NCBI GenBank assembly: GCA_000499405.2
Contig: HG738137.1
Span: forward strand, 13,757,661-13,821,660
Origin: Onchocerca volvulus
Taxonomy: Eukaryota > Nematoda > Chromadorea > Rhabditida > Onchocercidae
Direction of reading: 5' to 3'
DNA: 64,000 nt
The first letter of the stretch is position 1; each line of letters begins with the position of its first letter. The position numbers and the translations under genes are program-made. A model generated the notes under the pieces. That model was given only the letters and a program-made list of their open reading frames with translations. It was not told the DNA's origin and ran no database searches. Positions 12,901 through 24,800 of the stretch are shown here, one piece after another.

Positions 12901-15900
12901 AGATAAATACTTTTTCTGGATGATTTCACTAACTTTCAGCTCTCTAATGTATTATTATACTACAAAAAAAATTTGTCAATAAATGAAAACATGGTAGAGA
13001 AATATAATATGATAGAGATGTAAACTAATTAATTTCGATCTATTTTCGAAGTAGAATATTTAGATAAATAAATAATTATTATATAATGAGAAAAAATAGT
13101 TCATTTAGTGAAGTTAATTAAATCTATGGTATACTAATTTATCAGTTAATTTACCAAATAATGGTAATAATAACTGGGTAATAATAACGGAATTGGAAGT
13201 AAGTGGCTTTGATTTACTGTTAGAAATTTCGGCAAAAATGTTATCCAAGCAAGTAAATTTAGTGTTTACGTAGATGATAATAATCTGTCCTCGATGTAAT
13301 TAATACTTTATGCTTATAATAGTTCATAATTACTTCACTGACTTTTTGAGTGATTATATATTTTTAGTTTTTATTCTTACTTTTCATCAATTTGATTTCA
13401 CCTTTCGCCTGTTTATGACTTCTTGATTGATAAATCTATCGTCAATATTTTGTTTTAGACTTCAGAAAGTAGGTGAGCTTTCACATAGAATAAAACAAAA
13501 CTACGGCTATCTAAGAAAATGCCAAAGCCATTTAATAATGCTATTTTAATCGAATTTTTACGAATTAACAAATGAAATTAGTGAATTTCTGATTTAGAAT
13601 CAATCTAATAGTATTAATAGATTAACAAATCTTGCTAAAAGAATTATAGGAATATTCTATATCAGTTAGTAACTGATATTAAGTATTTTACACTTTATTT
13701 TTTTCAGGCTGAAATATCACCTCTTCGCAAAGCAGAAATATCACAGCTACCGGTAGCAATTAAAGCCGATAATGCTAAACGAAATGCGTAAGTTTCATTT
13801 TCCCCGTATATGATATTTATACTTTTTTTTTTTGTCTTCTTTAAAGTCCATTTTTTTTTTTTTTTTTTTTTTTGAAAATTTTGATTGATTTGTCTGTTAA
13901 ATCTTCTACCTATAGCTATACATATGAGTAAAAAAAAAAAAGAGAACTTTTCATTGGCTCATTGATATTTTTAGGAAATAAATTTCCACATCATCAGCAG
14001 AAGTGAAACTTCTCAAGGGCTTCTTTCTCGTTTTTTTTTTTTTTCTTAAATTTTCGAAGTAATTTATTCGTATCGATTTTATATCTCCTTTCTCATCGTT
14101 ATTTTAACTGTATTTTTCCGCTTCGTCCCTACTCATTTTTTCCTTTTTTTTTTTTTAATTTCCGGTGATTGTCTTAGTTACATTCACTAGTTATATTTTC
14201 GATTTATTTTAAATTTTGCTCATCACTTCGCCAAATTTTGCTATCCTTTCATCATAAAAACGGGAATTTCATGAATTTCGGATGTTATTCAAATTTTAAC
14301 TTTATTTCAACTTAATCGTATTTTGTCCATATTTTTTATGCCACTTTTATCTTATTTCCTCTCACCAATTTCCATGATAATCCACCGTAATTTTTTTAAA
14401 TGTTATTTTATTATTTATTACCATTTTCTTCTTTTTGTTTCTTTCAAATAATGATCAAATATTCTTTCTACGTATAATTTTTACTGATTTATTCTGAAAT
14501 TCAGTTCAATATAATTTTTATTTGTTTATTATTTCACATTTTGCATGAGATAATTTATGATTGAGATTCAAATTTTTTTGATATATAAGGAATGAAATAT
14601 TGTAGGCTTCCACCAGGCTTGCGATTTGATCATAAACTGGAAATGGTGCTCCCCGAGGGGATTAATGAAAATGAAAGCACCAAGGATCTACGTTCGAAGC
14701 GAACCAAAATGTATTCTGGATTTTGCTTACGACCATTTCCAGCTGCTCGAGGCAATTATGCCGTTGATTATTCCAGGAAAACAAACATCAAATTACGAAA
14801 AGAAAGTTCGTTAATTCATTTCTATTTGCCTCTCTCGTATTTAATGGTTTTTATCCTTTTATTTTTTTTTTTATTTTCTAGTTTTAAAATCTGATTCTTA
14901 ATTGGAATTTAGCCTCAATAAAAAAATATCTTTTTGATGAGATTGGTCAAATTTCTGCCTCTTATTCTTTACAATTTCAATATTATTTTTAAAAAACTTT
15001 TTTTTTTCTTTTAGTATCACAAGGTGATCAAGAAGATGCATTTCTGTTGCGTATCGTAGAAGGTTATAGTTCAACAACGTTACCAATAAAACGTGGCCAT
15101 AATGGAACGCAATCATCATCCGTTCACGAATGCGATGCACCACAGCTAATTGTTGCTGAAAATGAGAAAATGTTTGTGGAAGAAGTAATCGGTGATCAGG
15201 TGATTGTCAAGGAAAAGTAAGCAGTGGAATAATAAAAATTTTTTATTGAACTTTTTATATATGCTTTCAACTTCAAATCTGAGTCTTGATGATAATTTAT
15301 TCGACAGAAATTTAGTATCTGAATTTATTTATTATTATTATTTTCGAGTTTTTGGCAATTCATCTATTGATTAGAATAGGCATGATGGTTTTATTATAAT
15401 CATTTCCAAATTTTTAATTGTCCAGTCACCGGTCAGTGTCTTTTTGTAATTCTATAAGGCATGCAAATTGCGGCTTAATTATGTGCAAGCAAAGAATGAT
15501 TATATGATTCTCAATGTAGTTTATCGTCTCGTTATTCACAGATTTGAAATATAATTATTAAAATTGATTAAAATATAACTAATAACTTACCATCGGGATT
15601 CAATTCTGCGAAAAGGCTTCATATTGTTCTCTGAAAAAAACCTCTTCATTACAAAACTGAATTTTTTATTTCAATCCATTGATAATTTGAGCAGTTTAGC
15701 AATATTGGGCAAATGTGAAAGAATATTTTTGAATCCGAAATTTGCAATTTTTCTACTTTATTTAAATAAAAATACAAGTTAGGTGACCTTGAAAATGAAT
15801 TAAATTGAACTGATTCTTGCTTGAAACTTATCGTTAACTTTAATCTTGCATTCTCATAGACATCTAAACCTAGCCATTTTTCTTTAAATTCTTTTAAATT

Positions 15901-16363
15901 AATGAGATAATCAAAAAGCATTTCAAGTCTGGTATTTTTAATTTTTGCAGAAGTCTTGTCGATACAGTGTATGCATTAAGAGATCAACTTAACAATGTGC
16001 AAAAGGTAAATTTAATTTTATTTGCTTCTTTCTTAAACTTAATTACATTGTCTCGTTTAACATTCAGGCGAAATTTGAGTATTTAAATACAAACAGCGTT
16101 ATTTCTTACTTGATGTAATCATGACTGAAAAATTTTTTTCTTACAAATGAAATGCTAAAAAAATATTTTAAATTTTGATCTTTTTTTGCTTTCAGGAATT
16201 AGTTAAATTAAATAAAACAGTTGATCGAGAGCAAAAATCTCGACGTCGTCTAGAAGAAATGGTAAGACAACTGTGTCAGCAATTACAACTACAAAATCAA
16301 CAGCAAGGGCAGAAAATTTTAACAAATTTTACTTCTAAAGCACCGCTATCAGCACGTGATTAA
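945..16363 (+). CDS. pix-1: PIX-type Rho guanine nucleotide exchange factor (SH3-DH-PH-coiled coil)
   Basis: PIX proteins (ARHGEF6/7 family) bind PAK through SH3 and GIT through the C-terminus and activate Rac/Cdc42. Exons: 945-1103, 1673-1799, 2014-2138, 2670-2764, 3100-3318, 3547-3736, 4061-4236, 4583-4725, 5532-5698, 13708-13787, 14606-14805, 15015-15216, 15951-16005, 16196-16363; every junction keeps frame, giving about 700 residues. SH3 spans exons 1-2 (ends WFPSNYV). The DH domain runs from [14 protein letters not shown] through exon 6. PH follows in exons 7-9 ([12 protein letters not shown] to LQRWIEAF). The last exons encode [13 protein letters not shown], nearly the family's signature before its C-terminal coiled coil, then a Gln-rich end. 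No CH domain was seen. Start is ATG 945, or ATG 975 if the transcript is trans-spliced at 955/956. The acceptor of exon 9 (GAAG) is weak, and extra alternative exons may lie in the 8-kb intron. Confidence 0.88.
948..955 (+). promoter_or_regulatory. Candidate trans-splice (spliced-leader) acceptor
   Basis: AATTTCAG lies between ATG 945 and the in-frame ATG 975. A spliced leader joined after 955 would remove the first ATG and make 975 the start. The same arrangement (TTTCAG-like site within about 20 bases of an ATG) recurs at other genes here. An ordinary cis acceptor from a distant 5' exon is equally possible. Confidence 0.35.
5699..13707 (+). other. 8-kb intron of the PIX gene
   Basis: This intron separates the PH domain exons from the linker/C-terminal exons and is far longer than the others in the gene (about 0.2-0.9 kb). 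It is AT-rich, with long T runs (for example near 6650, 7320 and 11100) and a small degenerate repeat near 9.9-10.0 kb. I saw no coding exon that fits the phase-0 joins on both sides. An alternative exon or a nested noncoding RNA cannot be excluded. Confidence 0.55.
9905..10030. repeat. Short degenerate repeat with TTCA(A/G)TYYTTYCGGA units
   Basis: The stretch repeats a short theme of the form 'GAGC.TTTAGTT' and 'CATTCAATTTTTTCGGA / CGTTCAGTCCTTTCGGA' several times, with TTCC(A/G)GGATTA ends at both sides. Units are about 18-25 bp and quite diverged. It lies within the long PIX intron. No function is evident. Confidence 0.4.
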
Positions 16364-19300
16364 TAAAATGAAAATGGTTTAATGTTACTTTCTTTGTAAT
16401 ATTTTTTAATTTATGATTTCAGTAGCTCTCATTTATTATTATCCTTCGCTCTTAGTCGAATAGTACATTACAGTATCTGTAAAGATTGGTAAATCAACAG
16501 AATTCATCAGAATTTGCAATCAATATCTTATTTACTTTTTGGAACTGGTATCATCATAAGTGTGACATGCCGAATACATAAGATCAGGATGCAACATCAG
16601 CAATTAATTATGTTTATTCTGTTTAATTATTAAATTATGGAATAATTAATGTGAGACTGTGATAAGGTAAAAATGATTAAGTGGAAAATTATAAATGAAG
16701 CATCGCATTTCTTGACAAATATAATTGCAAAACAATTTTTGAAATATTTAGATATCTATTTGACACATTGTATTCAGTTGATTGTACATGAAATTAACGT
16801 AGAACTTTTCTGATTGAACTATAATACATTCAGTTGATTGCAGGTTAGCATTATATTTCATCTTACAGTATATCTGATTGTTTCTCAGTTAGAAGCACTG
16901 TTTTTTTCTGACTAAAATACTGACTTGTCAGCAGATATACTCCAAATTAGCGATGATTCAAAAAGATAAGATTGTTTTCTAAAGATTAAAAGATTTCTCT
17001 ATTGGTTTTTTTTTCTTTATTTTTTCAAGTTATTGGTGAAACTATGCACATATAATGAAGTAACTGTATTTAATACATATATTTTTGTATATTGTACTGC
17101 TATCAGAAGGATATATAAATCATTTTTTGTTTTCTTCTTTGTAGAATTTTCTTTTTACATTTCTTTAGTTTTTTCTCTTTTTTTTCTCCTTCCTTAAAAT
17201 ACAGCAGATAAGTCATTTCTAATATATTATATGTATTGCTCCTCGCTGTGATTTTAGTTTGCATAATTTGCTTTTTTTTATGCAAATAATATACAGTTAT
17301 TATTATTTTTTATTAATTCACGATATTTTATTCTTATTTTCGATATTTATAGTTTTTAGTATATGCTATTAATCAAGGAAGCAAAGAAATGGATCGATTG
17401 ATTATTGAATTGAGAAATTTAAATATATTATACGTTTCATTTATCTTTTCATCTTTATTTATTCCATTTGTTTAATCATATCTTACTTTCAGCTGACATG
17501 AAGAAGATAAAATGAAATTCGATTGAGTGACTTTCAAGAAAAGAATATTTTTTTTTAAAAATATTTCAGTGTTTAAAAGATTTGAATGAAATTTCGAATT
17601 TCTTTAAAATGATAGTATATATAATATGCACAAACAGTATCAGTAAAATTTTTTTTTTTTAATTGCTGGCAAATAATAGAAGATGGCATTGTGCTACACT
17701 TTTTTTTTTTGATTCCTTGATTTGAACCTTCAAGTCTGCGATCATTATCATTCTATCAGGATCTAAATCCCCAGGTTGATAAAGTTTATCTTTTTCTAAA
17801 CTTATTTATTTATAATTATATAGTTTATTCCTATTTATCATTAATTTGAATTGCAAAAATTGTCCGTATGATACATTATTGATTGCTTAATTTTTCTTCT
17901 TGCTCGATCGCTATAGATTTTTAATTAATCATTGTCAATTGAAAGTTTTATGCATTTTTTTCATTACGAAAAAAATTCTGGAAGTTTCTTATGCTATATT
18001 TTGCAAATAAGATCGAAGAAATTTTTTCAGCAAATAAGTTATTCGCTATATAAAGTGTTCATGTGGAACTACAAATAATGTCAATTTACTCTTAAGTTAT
18101 GATCATTTTTCTTTTTATCCACTCTATTTGTTTGAATTGTTTTACCGGTACATAGTTTTTTATTTCCTTAGATATTACATTTGTTTTGAATTATTATTTT
18201 GCTTTTAATTAGCTTATAAATATGTTTATGCTTCATTTGACAAATTAATCATTGAATGAATTCCGTTGAAGAAGTGATTTTAAAACCGGAAAATTCCATA
18301 CTAATTTTATTAATTCAAGAAAAATTTTTGACAAGTTTTGATGTTAGATTGAAAAAAAATAGATTGAAAAAAAATTTAGAAAACGATTTGGAAGATTTTA
18401 TTTATTACATATCATTTATTTTGCTCTGCTTGCTATCATGATTGTTGTACCGCAGTCTGCAAATTTTCGATTAATAGGAATCCGAAATTGAAATTAATTT
18501 TGCATTTTGAGGTGGGATTTATATTATATTTTAAAGTGCCTGAATATTTCGCTGAATTTGATTTATATATTTATTTGTTATATTGCTGAATTAAAATTTG
18601 ATTTGAAGAACAAAGTCAGAAATGCATCATATATGTTTCAATGCTAAATAGCATATCGAATAATTATTTTATTGTGATTTCATTATCAAAAAAATTTGAA
18701 GTTATGTGGACGAAATATTACCTTTTAGATATCATAATCTTTTAAAAATTAATTAACCATTACTGAAATTAATTCATCTTTGCTTTAAAGTATTGTTATT
18801 TTTGCTAATAAAACAAATAATACGTAAGCAACATTTATAGTCGTAAAATGGATATTAGTATTTTTTAAATAGAAATTGTTAGAATAATTTATTAATAAGA
18901 ATTATATCGGTTTATAAAACTAATTGTAAGCTTGAATTAATATTTTTTAAATCGAACAATACTGGAATGAGTTACTGAGAAAATTTTTCAACCATTTAAA
19001 GTTTAGTTCGATGCAAAGAAGTTTGTAGAAGCTATGAAAATTTCGTAGGACATTTTGCAATATGGTCTATGGTGCTTTTTCGAATTTGATAATTTAAATT
19101 TTCGTATTTTTTTTCTGAAATTACGGAAGTTGGCGATATTTAACAAAAATTTCAGCAATTTTGATGGAAAGTTTGTCTGGTACAGCGCTAGGCGCAGCTA
19201 GAATTTGTTTAATGATTTCACGAACATCTAATATGTGTCATCGTAATTATTGATTTTATGTGACAAATGATCAATTCGGCTTATTTGAATGCTTTCTAAG

Positions 19301-19878
19301 CGTTTTTTAACGAATTAATATTTGATTTTAAAGAAAAAAAAAAAAAAAAAGGAAAATTTTTTCGAAAGTATTATTTCAATCTTTTTCTTTGTTTAACTTG
19401 AATTTATTTTCATTTCGAATTTGGGATTATTTTAATTGTGTATTTAAATCCTTTTGATATTACAATTTTGGCTACTTTTTTCCGATACTTTTCATAAGGA
19501 CATTATTAAAGATTAATGTAAAAGTTGAATTTCATTTAGTTTGGATTAAAGTAATTTAATTGCTCCATTTTGATTTAATTAATCGAAAATGATTAGTTCA
19601 TTTATTTACATATAATGTTACAATGGAAATGCGATCCAATTTAAATTGATTTAGACAAAAATTATTTGATCAAACTATCATTTTATTCCATTACATAAAA
19701 TAGTGTTAGTAATTAAATTTAAATTTTTAAGCTAATGTGAAGATTAAAATATCTTAATGACTTAATTTAATGAAGGTTAACATAATTAAATTAGTTCATT
19801 TTGATTCAATTAGTTGAAACGATTTATTTTAGTTCATTTCTCTTCTTAAATTTTCGAACAAAACTACTGATTTTTCAG
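16364..19878. other. Intergenic AT-rich region, no gene seen
   Basis: This stretch follows the PIX stop codon. It contains many short AT-rich open frames rich in Phe, Ile and Lys, with no domain, no codon-like third-position pattern and no chain of phase-matched splice sites. The first part is presumably PIX 3' UTR. I see nothing else in it. Confidence 0.5.
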
Positions 19879-20002
19879 TTACTTCATTATTTTACGATGA
19901 CTTCGATCGGCTATTACACTTTCAATCGTTATCATGGCGTACGGGCCGCATTTCTACTGTTTCGGGATGGCAGTGGCCACCTTTTTTCGTTTCGACGACA
20001 CC
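19879..20002 (+). other. Orphan exon-like island
   Basis: A 124-base block with much higher GC than its surroundings lies between a textbook acceptor (ATTTTTCAG, ending 19878) and a donor (GTAAAT at 20003). Two of its three + frames are open throughout. One includes an ATG at 19897 and reads MTSIGYYTFNRYHGV near its start; the other reads LFYDDFDRLLHFQSLSW. I recognise neither. It could be a first exon or an alternative exon of a neighbouring gene, a relic exon, or a noncoding RNA exon. No partner exon was found within the following 1.8 kb. Confidence 0.45.
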
Positions 20003-20170
20003 GTAAATCATTCTTTCCTTCTTTCCAAAAGTTTTTTTTCATAAAGTTCATTTACATCCTTCATTTCTTCCATTGCTTTTTTTATCTTTTATTTTTTCAA
20101 TTTTTCCCATTTTTAATTTCTGATAATTTAAGTAGAATGATTTGAATTTTTTCGAATTTATGGAAATAAT

Positions 20171-20203
20171 TAATTAATCATTGGCGAAGCCAATAATTAA
20201 TTA
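20171..20203. repeat. Near-perfect inverted repeat (hairpin), 15-bp arms
   Basis: TAATTAATCATTGGC at 20171-20185 is followed by a three-base loop and then GCCAATAATTAATTA at 20189-20203. The arms pair along their full length with a single G:T-type mismatch. It lies about 170 bases after the orphan exon-like island. It may be structural or chance in AT-rich DNA, although the GC core TTGGC/GCCAA makes chance less likely. Confidence 0.55.
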
Positions 20204-21833
20204 GGATAGATCCTTGTTTTTGCATCTATTTTTTTTTTGAGAATAGAGGGAATGTTTTTCTTCTTTTTCTGTGTGTGTGTGTTTTTTTATTTTGTTTATT
20301 TTTCAGATTATTTTTATTATTACATTTTTCAATAAAAAATAACATAATAATAAGTCAAGTTATATATATATATATATAAAATTGTATGGAATTTTTGTTC
20401 GTTTTTTTTTTTTTTTTTTATATTTTTAGGCAAAAAAAATTCCTAACAATGTACTTGTGGTATTTATTTTGATTTTTAAAAAGATTTTTTTCATTTGTTA
20501 TTTTTTGTTTCTTTTCTTCTTGTTAACTTGTTAGTTGATTTTGGATAATTTTTTAAACGGTTTAGAAAAATTCAAGCTATTAATTAAATAATTAAAAAAA
20601 AGTGATTTTGTAATGATTTTATGTTTGTCTTATCTATTTTTTTGTTCACCTTTTTTTTTTCTTTTTTTTTGCTTAAATTATAAATTCATTTTTTTTTTCA
20701 ATAATAGAAATGAAATATTCAGAAAAGTTTAATTTTAAAGGTGTGCTAAACATACGCCTGTTTGTTCTATATTCTTCATCTAATTCATTTATCTTATTTT
20801 TTAATTTGATTTATTCCGAAAATTTTATGCATTTAACAAATTTCTTCTTATTCTTAACTACTTTTATCCAGAATGCTTGGTACAGTTATGATTGAGAGTG
20901 AAATTTTTTAATTCTGAGTAATTGTAATTTTAATAAGTGATCATAATAAAATGGAATAATGTTTGTGAAACTGGAAAGAATTATGGCCTGTTTATCGAAA
21001 TTTTTTTTGATTTTATTTTTTCTGTTTTTCTCGTTTTTTTTCTTTTTTCTTTTTTCTTTTTTTCTTTTTTTTTGAAGATGAACAGTTTGTTTCTTTTTTT
21101 TCCTTTTTTTTTTTTTTTATTTCATTGTATAAATGGTTTAATCATTTATGATAATTTATTTTGATTTTATTTTTTTAAGATGCAATCAGTATTTTCAATC
21201 TCTTTCTTTTTAACTTTTAGTAAAAAGTATTATATTTTATTAAGAGAAAATTTAAAGAATTATTTATCGAAATCTGGAAGAAGGTTTATTTATTCATCAG
21301 AAAAGATTTATTTATCGAAATTTATTTTTTACATAATGAACGCTCTACCCACAATAGTAAATAAATATCAAAAACTTCTTTTAATGATAATAGACGAGAT
21401 GAAAAATGCTTAAATATGGTAAATTCATTTCAAAAAAAAGTGATCTGTATTTGTCATTTGGCTGACTTTATGAGGATCTTTTTAATGAAACCTTATTTGT
21501 CGGAAAAATTGAAATAGTAGTAATTGATTTGATGGAAAATGCAAATATGTTAAATTTGCGTCATGATGAATAACTTTTCTTCATCTTTGATTGATTTGTT
21601 AGCATCTTTTTCAAAAAAAATCTTAAATAAGAGAAAAGAAATACAGGTTTTCGTCTAATTAGAAAAACGAGAAAAGAATTTTCAAACGAATATTTATGTC
21701 TAATTGAATTTCTATTATTGCTTATTATAAATGGTGTACTGACAAATGTATTTTTCTTTTTTTTCATTTTTCTAAATGAATTTTTGTTTCTTTTAACTGA
21801 GAATTTTTGATCAAATTGCTCAGTTTGGTCATA
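20204..21833. other. Low-complexity T-rich intergenic region
   Basis: This stretch is dominated by poly-T and TTTTC tracts (for example 21000-21120), a short TG repeat at about 20272-20281 and a TA repeat at about 20361-20378. The open frames here are homopolymer-driven and I do not support them as genes. A CTCAG acceptor-like site at about 21816-21820 lies just before the prolyl oligopeptidase start. Confidence 0.5.
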
Positions 21834-24800
21834 ATGAGCGACACTGTTGGGTGTTCTCGACTTTTCCTCCTCATCGGTATCATGATCAGTCTGATAATCG
21901 ATTCAGGCTGTAAGAATCCTACTGGAGCTGAAACAGTTCAACCATTTCATTCATCTACTTCATGGCAACACAATCACCGTAATTATACTCATTTCAAAAT
22001 GATAAAAAATGAAGAGAGTAGTATTGCCATCGATTCCTCTAAATATCCGCTTGCTCGAAAAGATGATTCAATTGTGGATGATTATCATGGCATTAAGGTT
22101 GATAAAATTTGGAGATTCTCTGAAGAGTTAGGCAATTTTTTGATGACTTTTACAAATGAAGAATGAATTTTGGTCAAATTTATTGGGAAAGATTCTGAAT
22201 TTGTTCAAGAAGTTCAAGGCAGAATTTCATTCTTTCTGAAGATTCTTCCATTTTCCCACAGCTATATAGATTTGATCCTTAATCTGTATATTGCTGATCT
22301 TTAGGAAAATAGAAAAGTCGAGCAAGCAAAAATTGAACTAGAAAGAATTACATTAATAGACTAAATTATCCTTAGATTTAAAAGGTAAGGATGCTGATCC
22401 ATTATTTTTTTAATTCAGGAATCATAGTTTAATAAGTAGTTTAAATGCTTTATTTTACGAATTGTTCTCGATTATAATTTAAATTTTTGAGTATTATTGA
22501 AAAATGGATTTCAATTCGATCTAAACTAATCAATATTTCAAAATAGGTTATGCAAATTTTTGACATTACTGAATTGAATTTATTTTGCGTCAGTCCTTTT
22601 TTTCCTCAGGATATGATGACATTCTCGAATTGTGAACAAAAATTCATTCAAAAATAAACTTTTTTTTTCCCAAATTTTTTGAAAAATTCATAGCTCATTG
22701 GAAAGGTTGTAGGTCGCAGATCCCTATCGATGGCTAGAAGATCCGGATTCAAACGAAACTAAGGAATTTGTTCAAAAATTGAATTCAATCTCTCAGCCGT
22801 TCATTTCAAGTTCACCTATCAAAGATAAGCTCCAGAAACGGTATATACTGATTTTAAAACGGATTATTCTCCCAGAAAATTCAAAGAGTATAATTTGAAC
22901 ATTTTGAATTATAATTTGGTATAATGTGAATAATTCCAGGTTAACCGAACTTTGGAATTATGAGAAATTTGGTTGTAGTAGCAAACATGGTGATTATTAC
23001 TATTATTTTCATAATTCGGGATTACAGAACCAAAGGTATTTAATTGGATTATTTCTATCATTTTTTTAATTTTCAGTTTTGATGATAAGATTTTAACGTA
23101 TGAAAATTTCCGATGTTTTATTGAAAACTACTATCTGTTTTGTAACACTCATTTTAAACACATTTTTCAATGGATAAATGAAATCTAAGTAATTTTATCT
23201 TGTTAGTCTCAGACCGTCCGATGAATTTATGCTAACAACCTTGTTAGTTCGAGATGAAAAGCCTTATCTCATATTTTAATATGTGATGATATGTTCACTG
23301 TTTTTTTGTTGGCTCCATTTCAAATAATTGAAAAGAATTTTCTGATGCTTTATTGAATAAGAAGGAAAAGTAAATCATGAACAGTTAGTTTCCAATTTTC
23401 TTTGCATTCATATTCTTTCATTTATTTATTGATTATATGTTCATGAATGATTCACAAGTTTTTTTAGCGTTTTGTATCGTCAAAAAACGTTGCTTGGTAA
23501 AAGTGAAGTATTTCTGGATCCGAACAAACTATCCGAAGATGGTACCACCTCTATGAATATACAATCTTTCACTAATGATGGTTCCATATTAGCATATGGT
23601 GTTTCAGAAAAAGGCAGTGATTGGGTGACGTTAAAGGTAAAATTTCCAAATTTTTACAAGTACTATAAAAAATGATTGTCTTAATTATATTTCAAGTTGT
23701 ATATCTATTTTTTTTTTTTTTTTTTAAATCATAAAGGGAGATTTTGCCGTTTAATATAAGATTTTATTTATATTTTAATTCTCAGACAGGAAAATAATTT
23801 ATATTAACCTAATCAACAATGAAATAATTCTGTATTATATTAAATGTAATTAAGACAATCATTAAGCTCCTTGGGAATAATTCCATTTATGATATTGTCA
23901 TTTTATTTTTGAGTGATTGGTTTTATTTTCTTGAATGACTGGATGACGCCATGGTGACTGAAGTATTTTAGTTTGACCATGCTTATAGCGAATTTTAAAC
24001 AAACAAAAAAAAAAGAATTATTTGTTATTTTTAAAATTAAAACAATAGATAATTGATTTTTTTGTTAAAGAATGTTGCTGATTTTTGATGTTCAAATAGT
24101 ATATGAGTTTTTCGCATTGGAATTGTTTTATATAGAACGTTTATCAGATGAATCTTTTTAGAATCCTCAAAATTAACCATTATATTATATTATGCACTTT
24201 TTCAGTTTAAAAAAGCTGATGGTACTGATTTGAACGATACATTAGTAGGTGTTAAATTCAGTGGTTTAGATTGGCTGATCGATAATAGTGGAGTCTTTTA
24301 TTCGGTATTTCTTTTTTTTTTTTTTCTTTTTTTTGCAAAAATGCAATGCTTAGAGATTTTCATTCCATTGTAATTTCATACATGAAATAGTATCAATGAC
24401 ACAAGATAGGTGGACCGCGACTACTTTTAAATTCTAGAACTAGAACGATCACATTTTACTAGAAATGGAAATATTTTTTTCCAATTTTAGACGTATCCTG
24501 ATCATAAAGGTTTAATGGAAGGAATATCAACGGAAAAACATGAATATCATTCATTATATTTTCATAAATTAGGCACTCCTCAGAGTGATGATGTTTTAGT
24601 GGCTGATTTCCGATCTCATCCTGAATATATTTGGTTTGTGTTTTGCATATCTGTGTTTATTTGAATAAGGATTATGTCTACTTATCTCTCTATATTCTTT
24701 TTCTATAACAGTTATTTTCATGAATCCTTATTTGTTTTCTCTTCAGTTTTAAGTATTTCATCATGCTATTTATATATTATTTACTTAATTCTATTTCTAT

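Noticed and set aside
20937..21164. 75-codon + strand frame
   Set aside because: It is a run of Phe codons from T-rich low-complexity DNA.
22098..22166. Continuation of prolyl oligopeptidase exon 1 past its donor
   Set aside because: The frame runs on for 22 codons to a stop, but joining 22097 to 22713 gives the conserved [15 protein letters not shown] sequence exactly.
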